Assembly (NCBI GenBank): GCA_036012905.1
Contig: DASCQF010000009.1
Span: 1 to 64,000, forward strand
Source: NP936 sp002726085
Lineage (GTDB): Bacteria; Acidobacteriota; Vicinamibacteria; Vicinamibacterales; UBA8438
Length of the DNA: 64,000 nt
Reading direction: 5' to 3'
Part shown: positions 1-8,764 of the stretch, in pieces
Numbering within the stretch: the stretch's first letter is position 1
How the letters are laid out: each line of letters opens with the position of its first letter
Program-made: the position numbers and the translations under genes
Notes under the pieces: generated by a model
The model's input: only the letters and a program-made list of their open reading frames with translations
Database searches by the model: none
What the model was told of the DNA's origin: nothing

Positions 1-806
1 ACTGTGCCAAGAGCAACGGCGACAATCGCGGCCCGACCGGCCATCGCCCACCGCTCGTTCCCTGCAACGAACAGCATCGCGACCGCCACGAGCGCCATCG
101 AGGCCGCCAGGCCGACGGCCAAGTAGCTTCGCAGCAGCATGAGCAGGAACATCGAGAGACCGAGGCCGAGCACGGCCGCTCGCTCGTCGCGCCACCGCCA
201 GGGACGCGCCTCCCCAATCAGGTGTGCCACGGCCGCCACGGCGACCGCGACGAGTGCCAGGCTTGTGGCGTCCTTGAGCGCCTGCGATGCCCACAGGAGC
301 ATCGCAGGCCACAGGGCGACGACGCCGGCCGTGAATCGGGCCGCGCGCGGTCCGCCAAACCTCGCGGCGCACGCGGCGAGGACCGCCACGGTGAGGCTCG
401 CCAGGGTGGCATTGAGCATGACAACCGCAAGAGGATGGTCGCCGACGGCCCAGTAGAGTGTCCCCATGGCGAGGACCCATGCTGGATCCTGAGAGGATCC
501 CAAGGCCGACGGGTCGGGGAACGGCACCCCGTCTCGCAACGCTGCAGCCAGAATGCGCGCGTTGGTGTCGAACGCGTGTGCATCCCGCGCGAAGGTCCAG
601 AAACCGGGTCGGACGAGCAGGTGCGCCGGTGCCACGCTGGAGAGCAGGTACAGCAGCACCCCCAGGCCAAGCACGAGCGAGAAGTTCAGGGCAGCGAGCC
701 GGCGCACCCAGGAGTCGGACGAGACCCGCCGAACGATCGCCCATGCCGCTAGTGCGCACAGCGCGCCGAAGATGACCAACCGCACGATGAACAGGGCAGG
801 TGTCAT
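1..806 (-). CDS. Polytopic membrane protein, GT39-like (3' end outside window)
   Basis: Reading the minus strand from the ATG at 806 gives 268 codons with no stop before the window edge, so the C-terminus is missing. The protein is strongly hydrophobic with repeated membrane segments rich in Leu, Ala and Val. A soluble loop after the second helix contains FARDAHAFDTNARILAAAL, the place where GT39/ArnT-type lipid-linked sugar transferases have their acidic catalytic residue. Its start overlaps the stop of the upstream GT4 gene by 4 bases (stop at 803-805). By context it is a membrane glycosyltransferase or polymerase of the polysaccharide locus; a Wzy-type polymerase cannot be excluded because the rest is not visible. 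Confidence 0.72.
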   Translation of the reverse strand, partial: MTPALFIVRLVIFGALCALAAWAIVRRVSSDSWVRRLAALNFSLVLGLGVLLYLLSSVAPAHLLVRPGFWTFARDAHAFDTNARILAAALRDGVPFPDPSALGSSQDPAWVLAMGTLYWAVGDHPLAVVMLNATLASLTVAVLAACAARFGGPRAARFTAGVVALWPAMLLWASQALKDATSLALVAVAVAAVAHLIGEARPWRWRDERAAVLGLGLSMFLLMLLRSYLAVGLAASMALVAVAMLFVAGNERWAMAGRAAIVAVALGT

Positions 807-1933
807 CGGCTTGGCGCGCCCACAGGCGCGGCGATCTTCGCGTTGTCGGCCGCCTCGTTGAGCACGGCGATGAACCGGGGCGCGTTGATCGCAAGCGAGT
901 AACGGTCCTCAATCGTACGGCGCGCGGCCGCGCCCATCGATGCGCGCAATTCCCCGTCGCTCAGGAGCATGCTGAGCTTCTCGGTCCACTCCCGCTCGTC
1001 GGCTGCAAGGAAACCGTTGACGCCGTCCTCGATGATCTCGCAGTTCACGCCGACCGCCGCGGCCACGACCGGCACGCCGCAGGCCATGAACTGGATCGCC
1101 TTGAAGCCACACTTGCCCAGGCTCCATCGATCGTCCCACAGGGGATACACGCCGACGTCGCAGCGCTGGAAGTCCGCCACCTCCCGGTCAAGAGCCCACC
1201 GCGCCGACTGCACCGTCATCCCGTCGGCCGCGACCGCGCCGTCGGTGCCCACGACATAGAGAGAAAAGGGATGGCGGCAATGGACCTGCGCCAGGATCGG
1301 CAAAAGACCGCGCAGGTACTTGGTTGTGCTGTGGCTGCCAATCCACCCGACGACCGGTTTGTCGCCGCGGTATGACGCGGGGCGCGATCCAGGCTTGAAC
1401 AGCGTCGTGTCGACGCAGGTCGGGATCACACGTACGTTCGACGTCCGGGCCCGGGCATAGGCCGCCAGGTACTCGTTGCCGGCGATCGTCTGATCGCTCA
1501 TCGCGATGATGGACGGCACCTTGTGGTACCACTTCAGCGCGGACACCAGCTGATTCGCGCTGCTGGCATTCGGAAGAAAGACAGCGTCGTCAAAGTCGTA
1601 GACGATGGGTCGGTCGGACAATGACGCCAGCATCCGCTCGATAAGCGGCGGCCCGATGGGGAACGCCTCGCGGTACACGAGGAACAGATCGTAGTGCCGC
1701 GCCGCCAGCAGATCCCGGAGACGTTGCGCAGCCTGACGGATGAAGAGCGCCAGCTTGGTGATCGGGCGGCCAGGCGCATACACGATGTCGAAGAAATCCG
1801 ACGTGAAGAACGGACTGGCCGTCACTTCGAAGCCATGCTGCTCGAGCGCCGGGATGTACTGTCCGATGCGGAAGCGAAATCCAGCCCCCTCGATCGGAAC
1901 CGGTGACAGCGCCAGGACACGTCTCGGGTTCAT
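803..1933 (-). CDS. Glycosyltransferase family 4 protein
   Basis: A 376-residue GT-B enzyme expected to transfer a sugar from a nucleotide donor to a growing lipid-linked glycan at the cytoplasmic membrane face. The N-terminal half has RFRIGQYIPALEQHGFEV, typical of GT4 acceptor domains. The C-terminal half carries VVGWIGSHSTTKYL, the start of the donor domain, and GFKAIQFMACGVPVVAAAVG followed by EIIEDGVNGFL, which is the usual GT4 donor-binding E/K-x-E region in degenerate form. The open frame extends further upstream, but the ATG at 1933 overlaps the stop of the methyltransferase upstream by 4 bases and starts the family fold directly, so I chose it. Donor and acceptor cannot be read from sequence. 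Confidence 0.88.
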   Translation of the reverse strand: MNPRRVLALSPVPIEGAGFRFRIGQYIPALEQHGFEVTASPFFTSDFFDIVYAPGRPITKLALFIRQAAQRLRDLLAARHYDLFLVYREAFPIGPPLIERMLASLSDRPIVYDFDDAVFLPNASSANQLVSALKWYHKVPSIIAMSDQTIAGNEYLAAYARARTSNVRVIPTCVDTTLFKPGSRPASYRGDKPVVGWIGSHSTTKYLRGLLPILAQVHCRHPFSLYVVGTDGAVAADGMTVQSARWALDREVADFQRCDVGVYPLWDDRWSLGKCGFKAIQFMACGVPVVAAAVGVNCEIIEDGVNGFLAADEREWTEKLSMLLSDGELRASMGAAARRTIEDRYSLAINAPRFIAVLNEAADNAKIAAPVGAPSR

Positions 1934-2832
1934 GCGGCGGCCGAGGCGTCCTTCAGCACCATCGCCTCGAGCGTATCGCCCCTGCCGAACAGGTGCAGCC
2001 CGACGTTCGCGGTCGCCTTGACCGCGCGGAGCCAAGGCGATCGCTCGACGCGGTTGCGACACGACTGGGTAGCAGCATTCGTCTCCACACTCTGACCGCT
2101 CGACGGGCCCCGTCGCCACTTCGCCAGAATCTCGGGAAGGTCGACGTTCTTCGACGTCAAGAGCTCGGGTCGGAAGCCAGCCGCTCGCAGACTGGCGCGC
2201 AGCGCACGCGGGTTGAAGAGACACAAGTGATCGGGCGTCATCGCCCGCCAGCCTCCCCCGAGAGCGAGACGTGACAGGCTGTCGAAGTTCGGCGTCGTCA
2301 GGTATAGGATGCCTCCGGGCTCGAGCAGGGTATGGATACGCTCGAGATGAGGCTGCGGATCGGAAAGGTGCTCGATCACCTCGAACATGGTCACCGCGCG
2401 AAAGCTGCCCGGCTGCAGATCGGCCTCGAGGAGCGGTTGAGTTACGATCTGGAAATCAAGACCGCGATCGGCTTTCAGGCGTTCGAGGAGGCCGACACCC
2501 GACGCGGACACCTCCAGACCGACAGACTGCCACCCTCGCGCTTCGCCGACAACCAGGAAGTGGCCAAGTCCGCAGCCGACATCGAGCAACCGCCCAGGAC
2601 GAACCCGCCGCTCGAACTGGCCCAGTACTTCGTGATAGCGCTTTTCCGTGAGTAGATCGAATGCCGCCTGACGACCGGCGTAGTAGCCCTCGTAATGCTC
2701 CACCGACTCACATGGTGTCCACGCCAGACCGCGATACACGAGCCCACAAGCCTGGCAGCGGTAGAGTTCGATGGCGTCACTCAAGTCGAACGAACGGGGC
2801 CGCGTCTTGCCGCACGTCGGACAGTCCATCAT
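1930..2832 (-). CDS. Class I SAM-dependent methyltransferase with N-terminal zinc-binding motif
   Basis: About 300 residues. It opens with a four-cysteine knuckle (CPTC ... CQAC) as in many sugar-methyltransferase-like proteins of polysaccharide loci. The Rossmann SAM-binding motif I is LLDVGCGLGHFL, and motif post-I/IV is seen in FRAVTMFEVIEHLSDP and EPGGILYLTTPNFDSL. The likely role is methylation of a sugar or glycan end, but the substrate is unknown. Two adjacent ATGs (2832 and 2829) are possible starts; 2832 makes the gene overlap the stop of the upstream GT4 gene (TGA at 2829-2831). The long frame upstream of 2832 is low-complexity antisense-like sequence and was excluded. Confidence 0.87.
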   Translation of the reverse strand: MMDCPTCGKTRPRSFDLSDAIELYRCQACGLVYRGLAWTPCESVEHYEGYYAGRQAAFDLLTEKRYHEVLGQFERRVRPGRLLDVGCGLGHFLVVGEARGWQSVGLEVSASGVGLLERLKADRGLDFQIVTQPLLEADLQPGSFRAVTMFEVIEHLSDPQPHLERIHTLLEPGGILYLTTPNFDSLSRLALGGGWRAMTPDHLCLFNPRALRASLRAAGFRPELLTSKNVDLPEILAKWRRGPSSGQSVETNAATQSCRNRVERSPWLRAVKATANVGLHLFGRGDTLEAMVLKDASAAA

Positions 2833-4061
2833 GCGATCCGCTCGTAGACGTCCCAATACCGTGCCACCCCGAGGGGCAACGAGAAATGCGCCTCCGCCAC
2901 CGAGCGGCATCGAACCGGCAATTCAGGGTCCGCACGGAGCTCCGCGAGCCGGTCGAGTGTGCTCGCGTAGACCTCGTCGCTGAAACTCTCAGGCACGACG
3001 CCGACTTCGTTGCCCGCGATGATCTCCTCCGAATCCCCGACCGCCTCGTTCACGACGACTGGCAGTCCCGCAGCGAGGTACTCCGCCATCTTGGTCGGAC
3101 AGGTCCCCCGGCGCGCGATGCCGGGCTTGTAGAACGCGAGACCAACATCGCTTCGTGCGAGCCACTGTGGCACCTCCTCGGGGGCGGCACTCGCCAGCGT
3201 CACGCGATCGGCAGGCAGCGACGATCGCTGCAGCGCCTCGCGCGCCTCGGCCTGATGTCTCGTTAGCAGGAGCAACGAGCTGCCTGGCCAGCGCTCGCGC
3301 GCCACCTCGACGAAGCGGATCATCTCCCGCAGCAGATACCAGGTGCCGAGCGAACCGCTGTAGACGAACACGGCCCCCGCATCTGAAGCGGTCGTGCGTC
3401 GGACGCGCGGATACCGCGAGAGGTCCGCACACGTCGGGATGACGGTCACGCGCGGAGAACCGATACCCTTCCACTGCTCCACGATGGCCCGCGCGCGCGC
3501 CGTGAGCGTGACGATCTCGTCGGCATCCCGCAGAAATCTGTGCTCGAGCCACTTCGCCACCCGGTAGATCCGGCCGCCGGCCGGCCACAATCCGCCATCG
3601 ACGCGCTCGTCGGCCCAGAAACCGCGCATGTCGAAGATGAAGCGGGTACCAATCGTGCGCTTCAGGCCCCAGGCAATGAGCGCGGGCACGTAACTCCGCG
3701 CGTGCACGGCCGAGATGCGGTTGCGTCGTGCGACGAACACCGCGCGCGCGAAGCCGACCGCGATGTCGGCGGCCGTCGCGAGCGCCCTGGGACGCTTGTG
3801 GTAGCGCAACCGGAGCCACCGGATGCCGCCAGCGGCGAGCTGGGCGCCGAGGGCGTCGACACGGACGCGGTCGGCGAGATCGGCGCGCTTCTCGAACGAC
3901 AGCAGGGTAATCCGCGCCCCACGCGCGGCCAGCTCGCGCAGATACGGCAGAACCTGCGACTGGCCGAGCGGCTCCAGCATCCCGTCGTACGACACATAGA
4001 GCACGCAGAGACCTGATCGGCCGGAATCAGCCACTGCCGTCTGGCCGGTTGTCCCGCGCAT
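2829..4061 (-). CDS. Glycosyltransferase family 4 protein
   Basis: 410 residues, GT-B fold. Visible features are LYVSYDGMLEPLGQSQVLPYL near the N-terminus (acceptor domain), the donor-domain start VFVYSGSLGTWYL, and PTKMAEYLAAGLPVVVNEAVGDS with EEIIAGNEVGVV, the GT4 region that contacts the nucleotide-sugar phosphates. It is expected to extend the repeat unit in the cytoplasm. The ATG at 4061 overlaps the GT39 gene upstream by 35 bases; an alternative GTG at 4034 would give an 8-base overlap and start just before the first beta strand, so the true start is uncertain by nine codons. Acceptor and donor unknown. Confidence 0.88.
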   Translation of the reverse strand: MRGTTGQTAVADSGRSGLCVLYVSYDGMLEPLGQSQVLPYLRELAARGARITLLSFEKRADLADRVRVDALGAQLAAGGIRWLRLRYHKRPRALATAADIAVGFARAVFVARRNRISAVHARSYVPALIAWGLKRTIGTRFIFDMRGFWADERVDGGLWPAGGRIYRVAKWLEHRFLRDADEIVTLTARARAIVEQWKGIGSPRVTVIPTCADLSRYPRVRRTTASDAGAVFVYSGSLGTWYLLREMIRFVEVARERWPGSSLLLLTRHQAEAREALQRSSLPADRVTLASAAPEEVPQWLARSDVGLAFYKPGIARRGTCPTKMAEYLAAGLPVVVNEAVGDSEEIIAGNEVGVVPESFSDEVYASTLDRLAELRADPELPVRCRSVAEAHFSLPLGVARYWDVYERIA

Positions 4062-5811
4062 ACAGCCGAATCTCCGTTGGGGTGTAGTCGATCACTGGGT
4101 TCCACCAGAACGAAGCCGGATAGTAGACCCCAGGGAACCTTGTCGATGGCACCTTGAAGTTGGCCGCGCGCTCGGCGTACACGAGTCGATAGCCGAGACG
4201 CTCGTCGAGCAGCAAACGCATCGCCGTCGCGTGCGGGTGATCAGATGGCTCTCGCCGGGCCGGATTCAGCTCGGCCAGGTCATCGAGCCAGATCGCAACG
4301 AAGTCCCCGCTCGGCCCCTCGACGGCGAACCGGGTCAGATACTCGTTCATTGCCCTTCTCCACTCGGCGGCGTCTCCCTGCCGGAACAGGCTCCCCTCCC
4401 ACGTTCGCGAGTCGCGTCCGACATAGATCACGGGGTATGAAGAGAGGATCCGCGCCGAGTAGAGCCACGACTCTTCCTGGAAGTGCTCGAGCGAGGAACC
4501 GGGCGGCACGTTCTGCTCGATCCATTCGGTGGTGGCATACCGAGGGTCCCCGGCGGCCAGCTGACGGTCGACCTGGAACGCGTACGCGGCCGAATACCCG
4601 AACGTCGCGACCAGCACTCCGATGCGCAGCGCGACGGGCACGCGCCGGGACCCGGCGAGGGCCGCCAGGCCCAGGCCGCCGAAGACGGCGAGCAGCGGCA
4701 CGTCGAAGACGATGAACTTGACCCACGGCAGTGGGAAAGGATAGCGGCAGACCGTCAGCAGATACGCGGTCGCCGTCACCAGGAGGAGCCACCCGCCCAG
4801 ACGTGCCGGAGTCGCATGATGGCCCGCAATGAACAGGCCGATGCCGGCGGCGAGGAATCCGGCGAACGGCACCCCAACGATCACGACCAGCTGCAGCAGA
4901 TAGTTGATCAGGTTCACCGCAAAGCTCGTCGTCGCGTTGCTCTGAGCGAAGTAGAGCCCCCAGTACGCCCCAACGTCGCCGACGCGGCCCAGGAAATCGA
5001 GCAGCGTGGGCTGGCCGACGACGACGCCGGCTGCAAACAGCAAGACGGACGACGGCACCCATCGCCAGCGGACGACCGCCGCCAGGCGGCGCCACCGGTC
5101 CGCAGGCGACCCGGCGCCCGCATCCTGCCACGCCAGCATGAGCCAGGTCAGACCCACCGACCCGACGAGGATCAACCCGTTGTACTTGGTCGCAAACGCC
5201 AGACCCGTGAAAAACGAGGCGGTCAGGAACATGCGGCGCTGCTCCGGCCGCGAGTCCAGCGCGCGGACAAGCAGGTACAGGACGAGCGCACCGAGGAAGC
5301 CCACGAGCGGCTCGCTGCGGGCAAGGTGATTCGAACCGACGACTCCCTGGCTCAAGGCCAGAAACGCGGCGGCCATGAGGCCGGCCCGTACCCCGAACAG
5401 CCGTCTGCCCAGCAGGTAGACCACGAACACCGTGGCCACACCGATGAGTGCCGAGAAGAACCGCCCGATCAGCGTGACACGGGTGGCGAAGTCCGGCGCC
5501 ACACGCGCCAGCTCGTTCCAGGACACCGCCGCCGCGCGGCGGATCTCGCCAAAGTCCGGGCGCGTCGCCTGAGCATACAGCGCATACGGCGCCAGGACGC
5601 CGGTCATCAGGTAGGTGTGAAAATGCGTCTGGGTGACGTCGCCCCAGATGAGCGACCGCTCGGCCCCAACGCGCAGGGCCTCCGCGACTGTTTCGTCAAC
5701 TATCCAGCGATGGGGCAGACCGAATGTCATCCCGTAGGTGTTCAGCAGGAGACCCGCCGACAGGATGAGCGCCAGGATGGCGTGGTGGCGCCGGGTCACG
5801 ACTTCGATCAC
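4027..5811 (-). CDS. Membrane glycosyltransferase, GT39/ArnT-like
   Basis: 594 residues with about ten to twelve hydrophobic segments and a soluble C-terminal part of about 150 residues. The first periplasmic loop has RWIVDETVAEALRVG; an Asp-Glu pair here is the catalytic signature of the protein O-mannosyltransferase / ArnT superfamily, which uses polyprenyl-phosphate-linked sugars. The gene directly downstream of a GT2 polyprenol-phosphate-sugar-synthase-like gene (5808-6569) fits such a donor. It starts with GTG at 5811, giving a GTGA overlap with the GT2 stop. Likely role: transfer of a sugar to a lipid-linked glycan on the periplasmic side. Exact substrate unknown. Confidence 0.84.
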   Translation of the reverse strand: MIEVVTRRHHAILALILSAGLLLNTYGMTFGLPHRWIVDETVAEALRVGAERSLIWGDVTQTHFHTYLMTGVLAPYALYAQATRPDFGEIRRAAAVSWNELARVAPDFATRVTLIGRFFSALIGVATVFVVYLLGRRLFGVRAGLMAAAFLALSQGVVGSNHLARSEPLVGFLGALVLYLLVRALDSRPEQRRMFLTASFFTGLAFATKYNGLILVGSVGLTWLMLAWQDAGAGSPADRWRRLAAVVRWRWVPSSVLLFAAGVVVGQPTLLDFLGRVGDVGAYWGLYFAQSNATTSFAVNLINYLLQLVVIVGVPFAGFLAAGIGLFIAGHHATPARLGGWLLLVTATAYLLTVCRYPFPLPWVKFIVFDVPLLAVFGGLGLAALAGSRRVPVALRIGVLVATFGYSAAYAFQVDRQLAAGDPRYATTEWIEQNVPPGSSLEHFQEESWLYSARILSSYPVIYVGRDSRTWEGSLFRQGDAAEWRRAMNEYLTRFAVEGPSGDFVAIWLDDLAELNPARREPSDHPHATAMRLLLDERLGYRLVYAERAANFKVPSTRFPGVYYPASFWWNPVIDYTPTEIRLYARDNRPDGSG

Positions 5812-6569
5812 GTCACCTCGGACAGCGTGCCGCGAAGGAACTCATCGATCGCTGGGTGTGGACGTCTGGTGACGACCTTGGCCCACGCTACAATTCCAGC
5901 AGCGACGACGTGGAACCCATCGATCGCCCTGGACCCCGCTCGATAATAGGGTACGTTCACGACGAAGGTGTTGTCTGTCTGGTAGCCCAGACGACCAAGG
6001 ATGATCCCTACCTCGAACGCGCCACTGTAGCGATAGCCCCAGAAATACTGGATCAACTCCGGAAACACCCGGGCGGCCATGACCCGGTAGTTCGACTCGA
6101 CGTCGTGATAGCGCGTTCCTGACAGCACGCTGGCAACCGCCGTGAGGAATCGATTGCCCCACACCTTCACAAACGGGTAGTTCGAAAAGTCCCTACGAGC
6201 CAGAATGACGCGGTTCTCCCGCGCCGCCACGAAGCGCTCGACAAGAGACGGAATGTAGTCGGGATCATGCTGACCGTCAGAGTCGATCTCCACGACGGCG
6301 TCGGCCGGCTCGATGACCTCCGTGTTCAGGAGGTGTGCGACAAGCGCATACCCCTTCTTGAGTGCCATCGACGCGCCGCCATTCTTTCGGGCCGTGATCA
6401 CATAGACACCCTGCTTGTCCTGGCGCCAGGCCTCGATGAGTGCCTCGGTCTCGTCGGTCGAACCGTCATTGCTGACGATGAGCAGATCAACGTGCCGCTT
6501 TATGCGATCGAGCACCGAGATGATGACGTTCTCCTCGTTGAACACGGGTGTAATTGCAATTGTTTTCAT
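5808..6569 (-). CDS. Glycosyltransferase family 2 protein, polyprenol-phosphate sugar synthase-like
   Basis: About 253 residues, GT-A fold. The N-terminus MKTIAITPVFNEENVI leads into VSNDGSTDETEAL, the nucleotide-binding region of GT2. The metal-binding DxD equivalent is VVEIDSDGQHDPDYI, with the QHDP signature typical of dolichol-phosphate-mannose-synthase relatives. No C-terminal membrane helices are evident. It probably charges polyprenyl phosphate with a sugar for the adjacent GT39-like enzyme; this is inference from pairing. The ATG at 6569 overlaps the stop of the cupin gene upstream by 4 bases, preferred over the in-frame ATG at 6581. Confidence 0.87.
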   Translation of the reverse strand: MKTIAITPVFNEENVIISVLDRIKRHVDLLIVSNDGSTDETEALIEAWRQDKQGVYVITARKNGGASMALKKGYALVAHLLNTEVIEPADAVVEIDSDGQHDPDYIPSLVERFVAARENRVILARRDFSNYPFVKVWGNRFLTAVASVLSGTRYHDVESNYRVMAARVFPELIQYFWGYRYSGAFEVGIILGRLGYQTDNTFVVNVPYYRAGSRAIDGFHVVAAGIVAWAKVVTRRPHPAIDEFLRGTLSEVT

Positions 6570-6988
6570 GACTCGGTCCAATCAAACGTGTCCGGATCGG
6601 CCGGATCGAAAACTTCTTCCGCGTAAACGAGCAGCATCATCACGTCCTTGCCGGTGTTGGTGATCGCATGGCCGACGCCGGGCGGAATCCGCACGGTCAC
6701 CAGGTTTCGCTCTCCCATCTCGACCTCGACACGCCGATCAGTAGCAATTTCCTGAAGGACGAGCTTGGCCCTTCCCTGAACGACGCAAAACCACTCGACC
6801 TTGCGGGTGTGATAGTGCCCCCCTTTGGTCACAGCGGGGAGAGCGACCGTCACGAACATCTGGCCAAACACCGGCGTCACGCCCTCGCCGGCCTTCAGGA
6901 TCTCAGCCAGCCACCCTCGCTCGTCGGTCTTGCGTGTCAGCCGCCTGATCTCGACGCCGTCAAGCACCGCGGCACTCGATGACGGCAT
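6566..6988 (-). CDS. Stand-alone CapF C-terminal-type cupin (sugar-nucleotide epimerase-like)
   Basis: About 140 residues forming a single cupin barrel. GGHYHTRKVEWFCVVQGRA gives the His-x-His metal/substrate motif, and VRIPPGVGHAITNTGKD with EEVFDPADPDTFDW matches the C-terminal cupin domain of CapF/WbjC, where that domain epimerises C3 of a UDP-amino-sugar intermediate while an N-terminal SDR domain reduces it. Here the SDR part is absent; the two SDR genes at 8736-10645 could supply it. ATG at 6988 overlaps the upstream aminotransferase by 29 bases; a GTG at 6967 is a shorter alternative. Function as a 3-epimerase is inference. Confidence 0.78.
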   Translation of the reverse strand: MPSSSAAVLDGVEIRRLTRKTDERGWLAEILKAGEGVTPVFGQMFVTVALPAVTKGGHYHTRKVEWFCVVQGRAKLVLQEIATDRRVEVEMGERNLVTVRIPPGVGHAITNTGKDVMMLLVYAEEVFDPADPDTFDWTES

Positions 6989-8060
6989 CACACACGGCAT
7001 CGACCTCCGCGAACGGCATGTGCGCATACAGGGGCAGCGCGAGTACGCGGCTCGAGAGCCGCTCCGTGCGGGGAAACGCCTGGCCCGCAAACTCCGCCCG
7101 TGCAACGGCGAGTTGATGAATGGGAGGGTAGTAGTACTTCTTGGTCTGGATCTCCCGCCTTGCCAGTTCCTTGGCCAGGTCGTCTCGAGTCTGACCGAAC
7201 GTGTCGGGATAGATGAAGATGCAGAGATCCTTGAACGTGCTCAGGACGTGCTTCGGGAGAGGCGGAAACGAGAGCCCCGGCACACCCTCGAGGCGTTCCT
7301 TGTAGCGCAGGGCGATCTCGTTGCGGCGGGCGATAGCCCGGTCGAAGTCGCGGAGAAGGTGAAGTCCCACGACGCCATTTATCTCCTGTAGACGACCATT
7401 CAGGCTCTTGACCACCGCGTCTAGCGTGCCGGGGGGCTGACCGTGATTGCCGATCTGGCGCACCCGGTCCGCCAGATCGGCGTCCTGTGTGGTGATGAGG
7501 CCGCCCTCCCCGACCGGCATCGTCTTGGTTGGCCCCAGGCTAAACACCTCGGCGTCGCCAAAACGGCCAACAGCGCGATCTTTGTGCCGCGCCCCGAATG
7601 CGTGCGCCGCATCAAAAAACAGCCGCACTCCCGCCCTCTGCGCGAGGGCCTCGAGTCGGTCGACGTCGGCGGGCGTCCCGTACATGTGGACGGCGATGAT
7701 GGCCGACGTCTGGCGCGTAAGCGCCTTCTGCACCTCTGCCACGTCGGCGTTGCACGCGTCGTCACAATCCACCAGCACCGTCTTCAGTCCGTTCCAAACA
7801 GCTGCCTGGTAAGTTGCCGAGAACGTGAAGGCCGGCATGATCACTTCGGACCCGGGTGGCAGCGTGCTCAGAAGCACGATGAGGCCTAGGGTCGCGTTCG
7901 GCGCGGAGACCGCGCGGTCCACACCGAGGTAGCGCGCCGCCTCCCGCTCGAACTCCCGGACGTACTTGCCGTTCGTGATCTGACCGGTCTCGAATATTTC
8001 ACGGAACTGCGCTTCGACCGCCTCGTAGGGCGGCAGGGTCGGCTTGGTCAACGGGATCAA
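6960..8060 (-). CDS. DegT/DnrJ/EryC1/StrS-family PLP sugar aminotransferase
   Basis: About 366 residues, usual family length. It converts a keto group of a nucleotide sugar to an amine with PLP and an amino donor. The PLP lysine lies in FSLGPTKTMPVGEGG, and the cofactor Asp in RLFFDAAHAFGA; IPLTKPTLPPYE and GQITNGKYVREFE are typical N-terminal blocks. I chose the TTG at 8060: it is preceded by GGAGG with six bases between, it begins right at the family N-terminus, and it overlaps the TGA of the upstream acyltransferase (TTGA). The amine product is a plausible substrate for that NeuD-like acyltransferase. Confidence 0.9.
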   Translation of the reverse strand: MIPLTKPTLPPYEAVEAQFREIFETGQITNGKYVREFEREAARYLGVDRAVSAPNATLGLIVLLSTLPPGSEVIMPAFTFSATYQAAVWNGLKTVLVDCDDACNADVAEVQKALTRQTSAIIAVHMYGTPADVDRLEALAQRAGVRLFFDAAHAFGARHKDRAVGRFGDAEVFSLGPTKTMPVGEGGLITTQDADLADRVRQIGNHGQPPGTLDAVVKSLNGRLQEINGVVGLHLLRDFDRAIARRNEIALRYKERLEGVPGLSFPPLPKHVLSTFKDLCIFIYPDTFGQTRDDLAKELARREIQTKKYYYPPIHQLAVARAEFAGQAFPRTERLSSRVLALPLYAHMPFAEVDAVCDAVIECRGA

Positions 8061-8764
8061 CTGCGTCCTCCCTTTCGAATGGTGCGTGCCGGATTGCCCA
8101 CGACGGTGCAGCCGGGGGGCACATCGTCCCGCACAACGGCGCCCGCCCCGACAATCGCCCACGCGCCGATACGGACCCCTGGTAACACCGCGGCGTTCGT
8201 CCCCAGGAACGCCCCCTCCTCCACTGTCACAGCGCCGGCCAGGTTGACGCCCGGCGAACAGTAGACGTGGTCACCCAGCACGGTGTCGTGATCGACCGTG
8301 GTCGCCACGCACAGGAAGCAGTTGTCGCCGAGCGCCGAGTTGGGATTAAGTACGCACTGCGCCGCGACAATCGCGCCGGTACCGACGCGGGCCGTCCGAT
8401 CACGCACCACCGATGGATCGATCGCCGTCACGAACGCCACACCCGCCGCCCTTAGCTCGCCGAATACCTGCCGCCGCTCGCGCAAGTAGGTCGTGCCGAA
8501 CGCCACCAGCCACTGCCCGCCTTGGGCGCCGCCCGCCCCGGCCCAGCGGCGGGCATCGGCGAGGCCGGCCACGACCGGGTAGCCGTTCACCTCATCACCC
8601 ACCTTCTGGTCGTCAATGAACGCCACGCTACGCCCAAGCGCAAGATCGACCCCGGTGACAGCGAACATGCGCTCGAGAACCCCTGCGGCGGTGCGGCCAC
8701 CGCCGCCGGCGCCGAGCACCAGGAAGCGCGCGCCGTCAGGCCACGAAGGTGCGGTACCAGGCAA
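8057..8764 (-). CDS. NeuD/PglD-family sugar O/N-acyltransferase
   Basis: 235 residues. The N-terminal third is a PglD-type nucleotide-sugar binding domain (FLVLGAGGGGRTAAGVLERM, VAFIDDQKVGDEVNGYPVV). The rest is a left-handed beta-helix built from hexapeptide repeats, e.g. VGTGAIVAAQCVLNPNS and GAVTVEEGAFLGTNAAVLPG. The likely catalytic His is in CVATTVDHDTVLGDH. Family members acetylate amino sugars (UDP-4-amino sugars) or sialic acids using acetyl-CoA. Pairing with the DegT aminotransferase immediately downstream favours N-acetylation of its product; with neuB/neuA in the same operon an O-acetyl role on nonulosonate is also possible. Overlaps the upstream SDR gene by 29 bases. Confidence 0.86.
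   Translation of the reverse strand: MPGTAPSWPDGARFLVLGAGGGGRTAAGVLERMFAVTGVDLALGRSVAFIDDQKVGDEVNGYPVVAGLADARRWAGAGGAQGGQWLVAFGTTYLRERRQVFGELRAAGVAFVTAIDPSVVRDRTARVGTGAIVAAQCVLNPNSALGDNCFLCVATTVDHDTVLGDHVYCSPGVNLAGAVTVEEGAFLGTNAAVLPGVRIGAWAIVGAGAVVRDDVPPGCTVVGNPARTIRKGGRS

Noticed and set aside
4483..5946. 487-codon plus-strand open frame
   Set aside because: It is antisense to the GT39-like gene, has an Arg/Gln/Glu-rich composition typical of high-GC complementary frames and no family motif.
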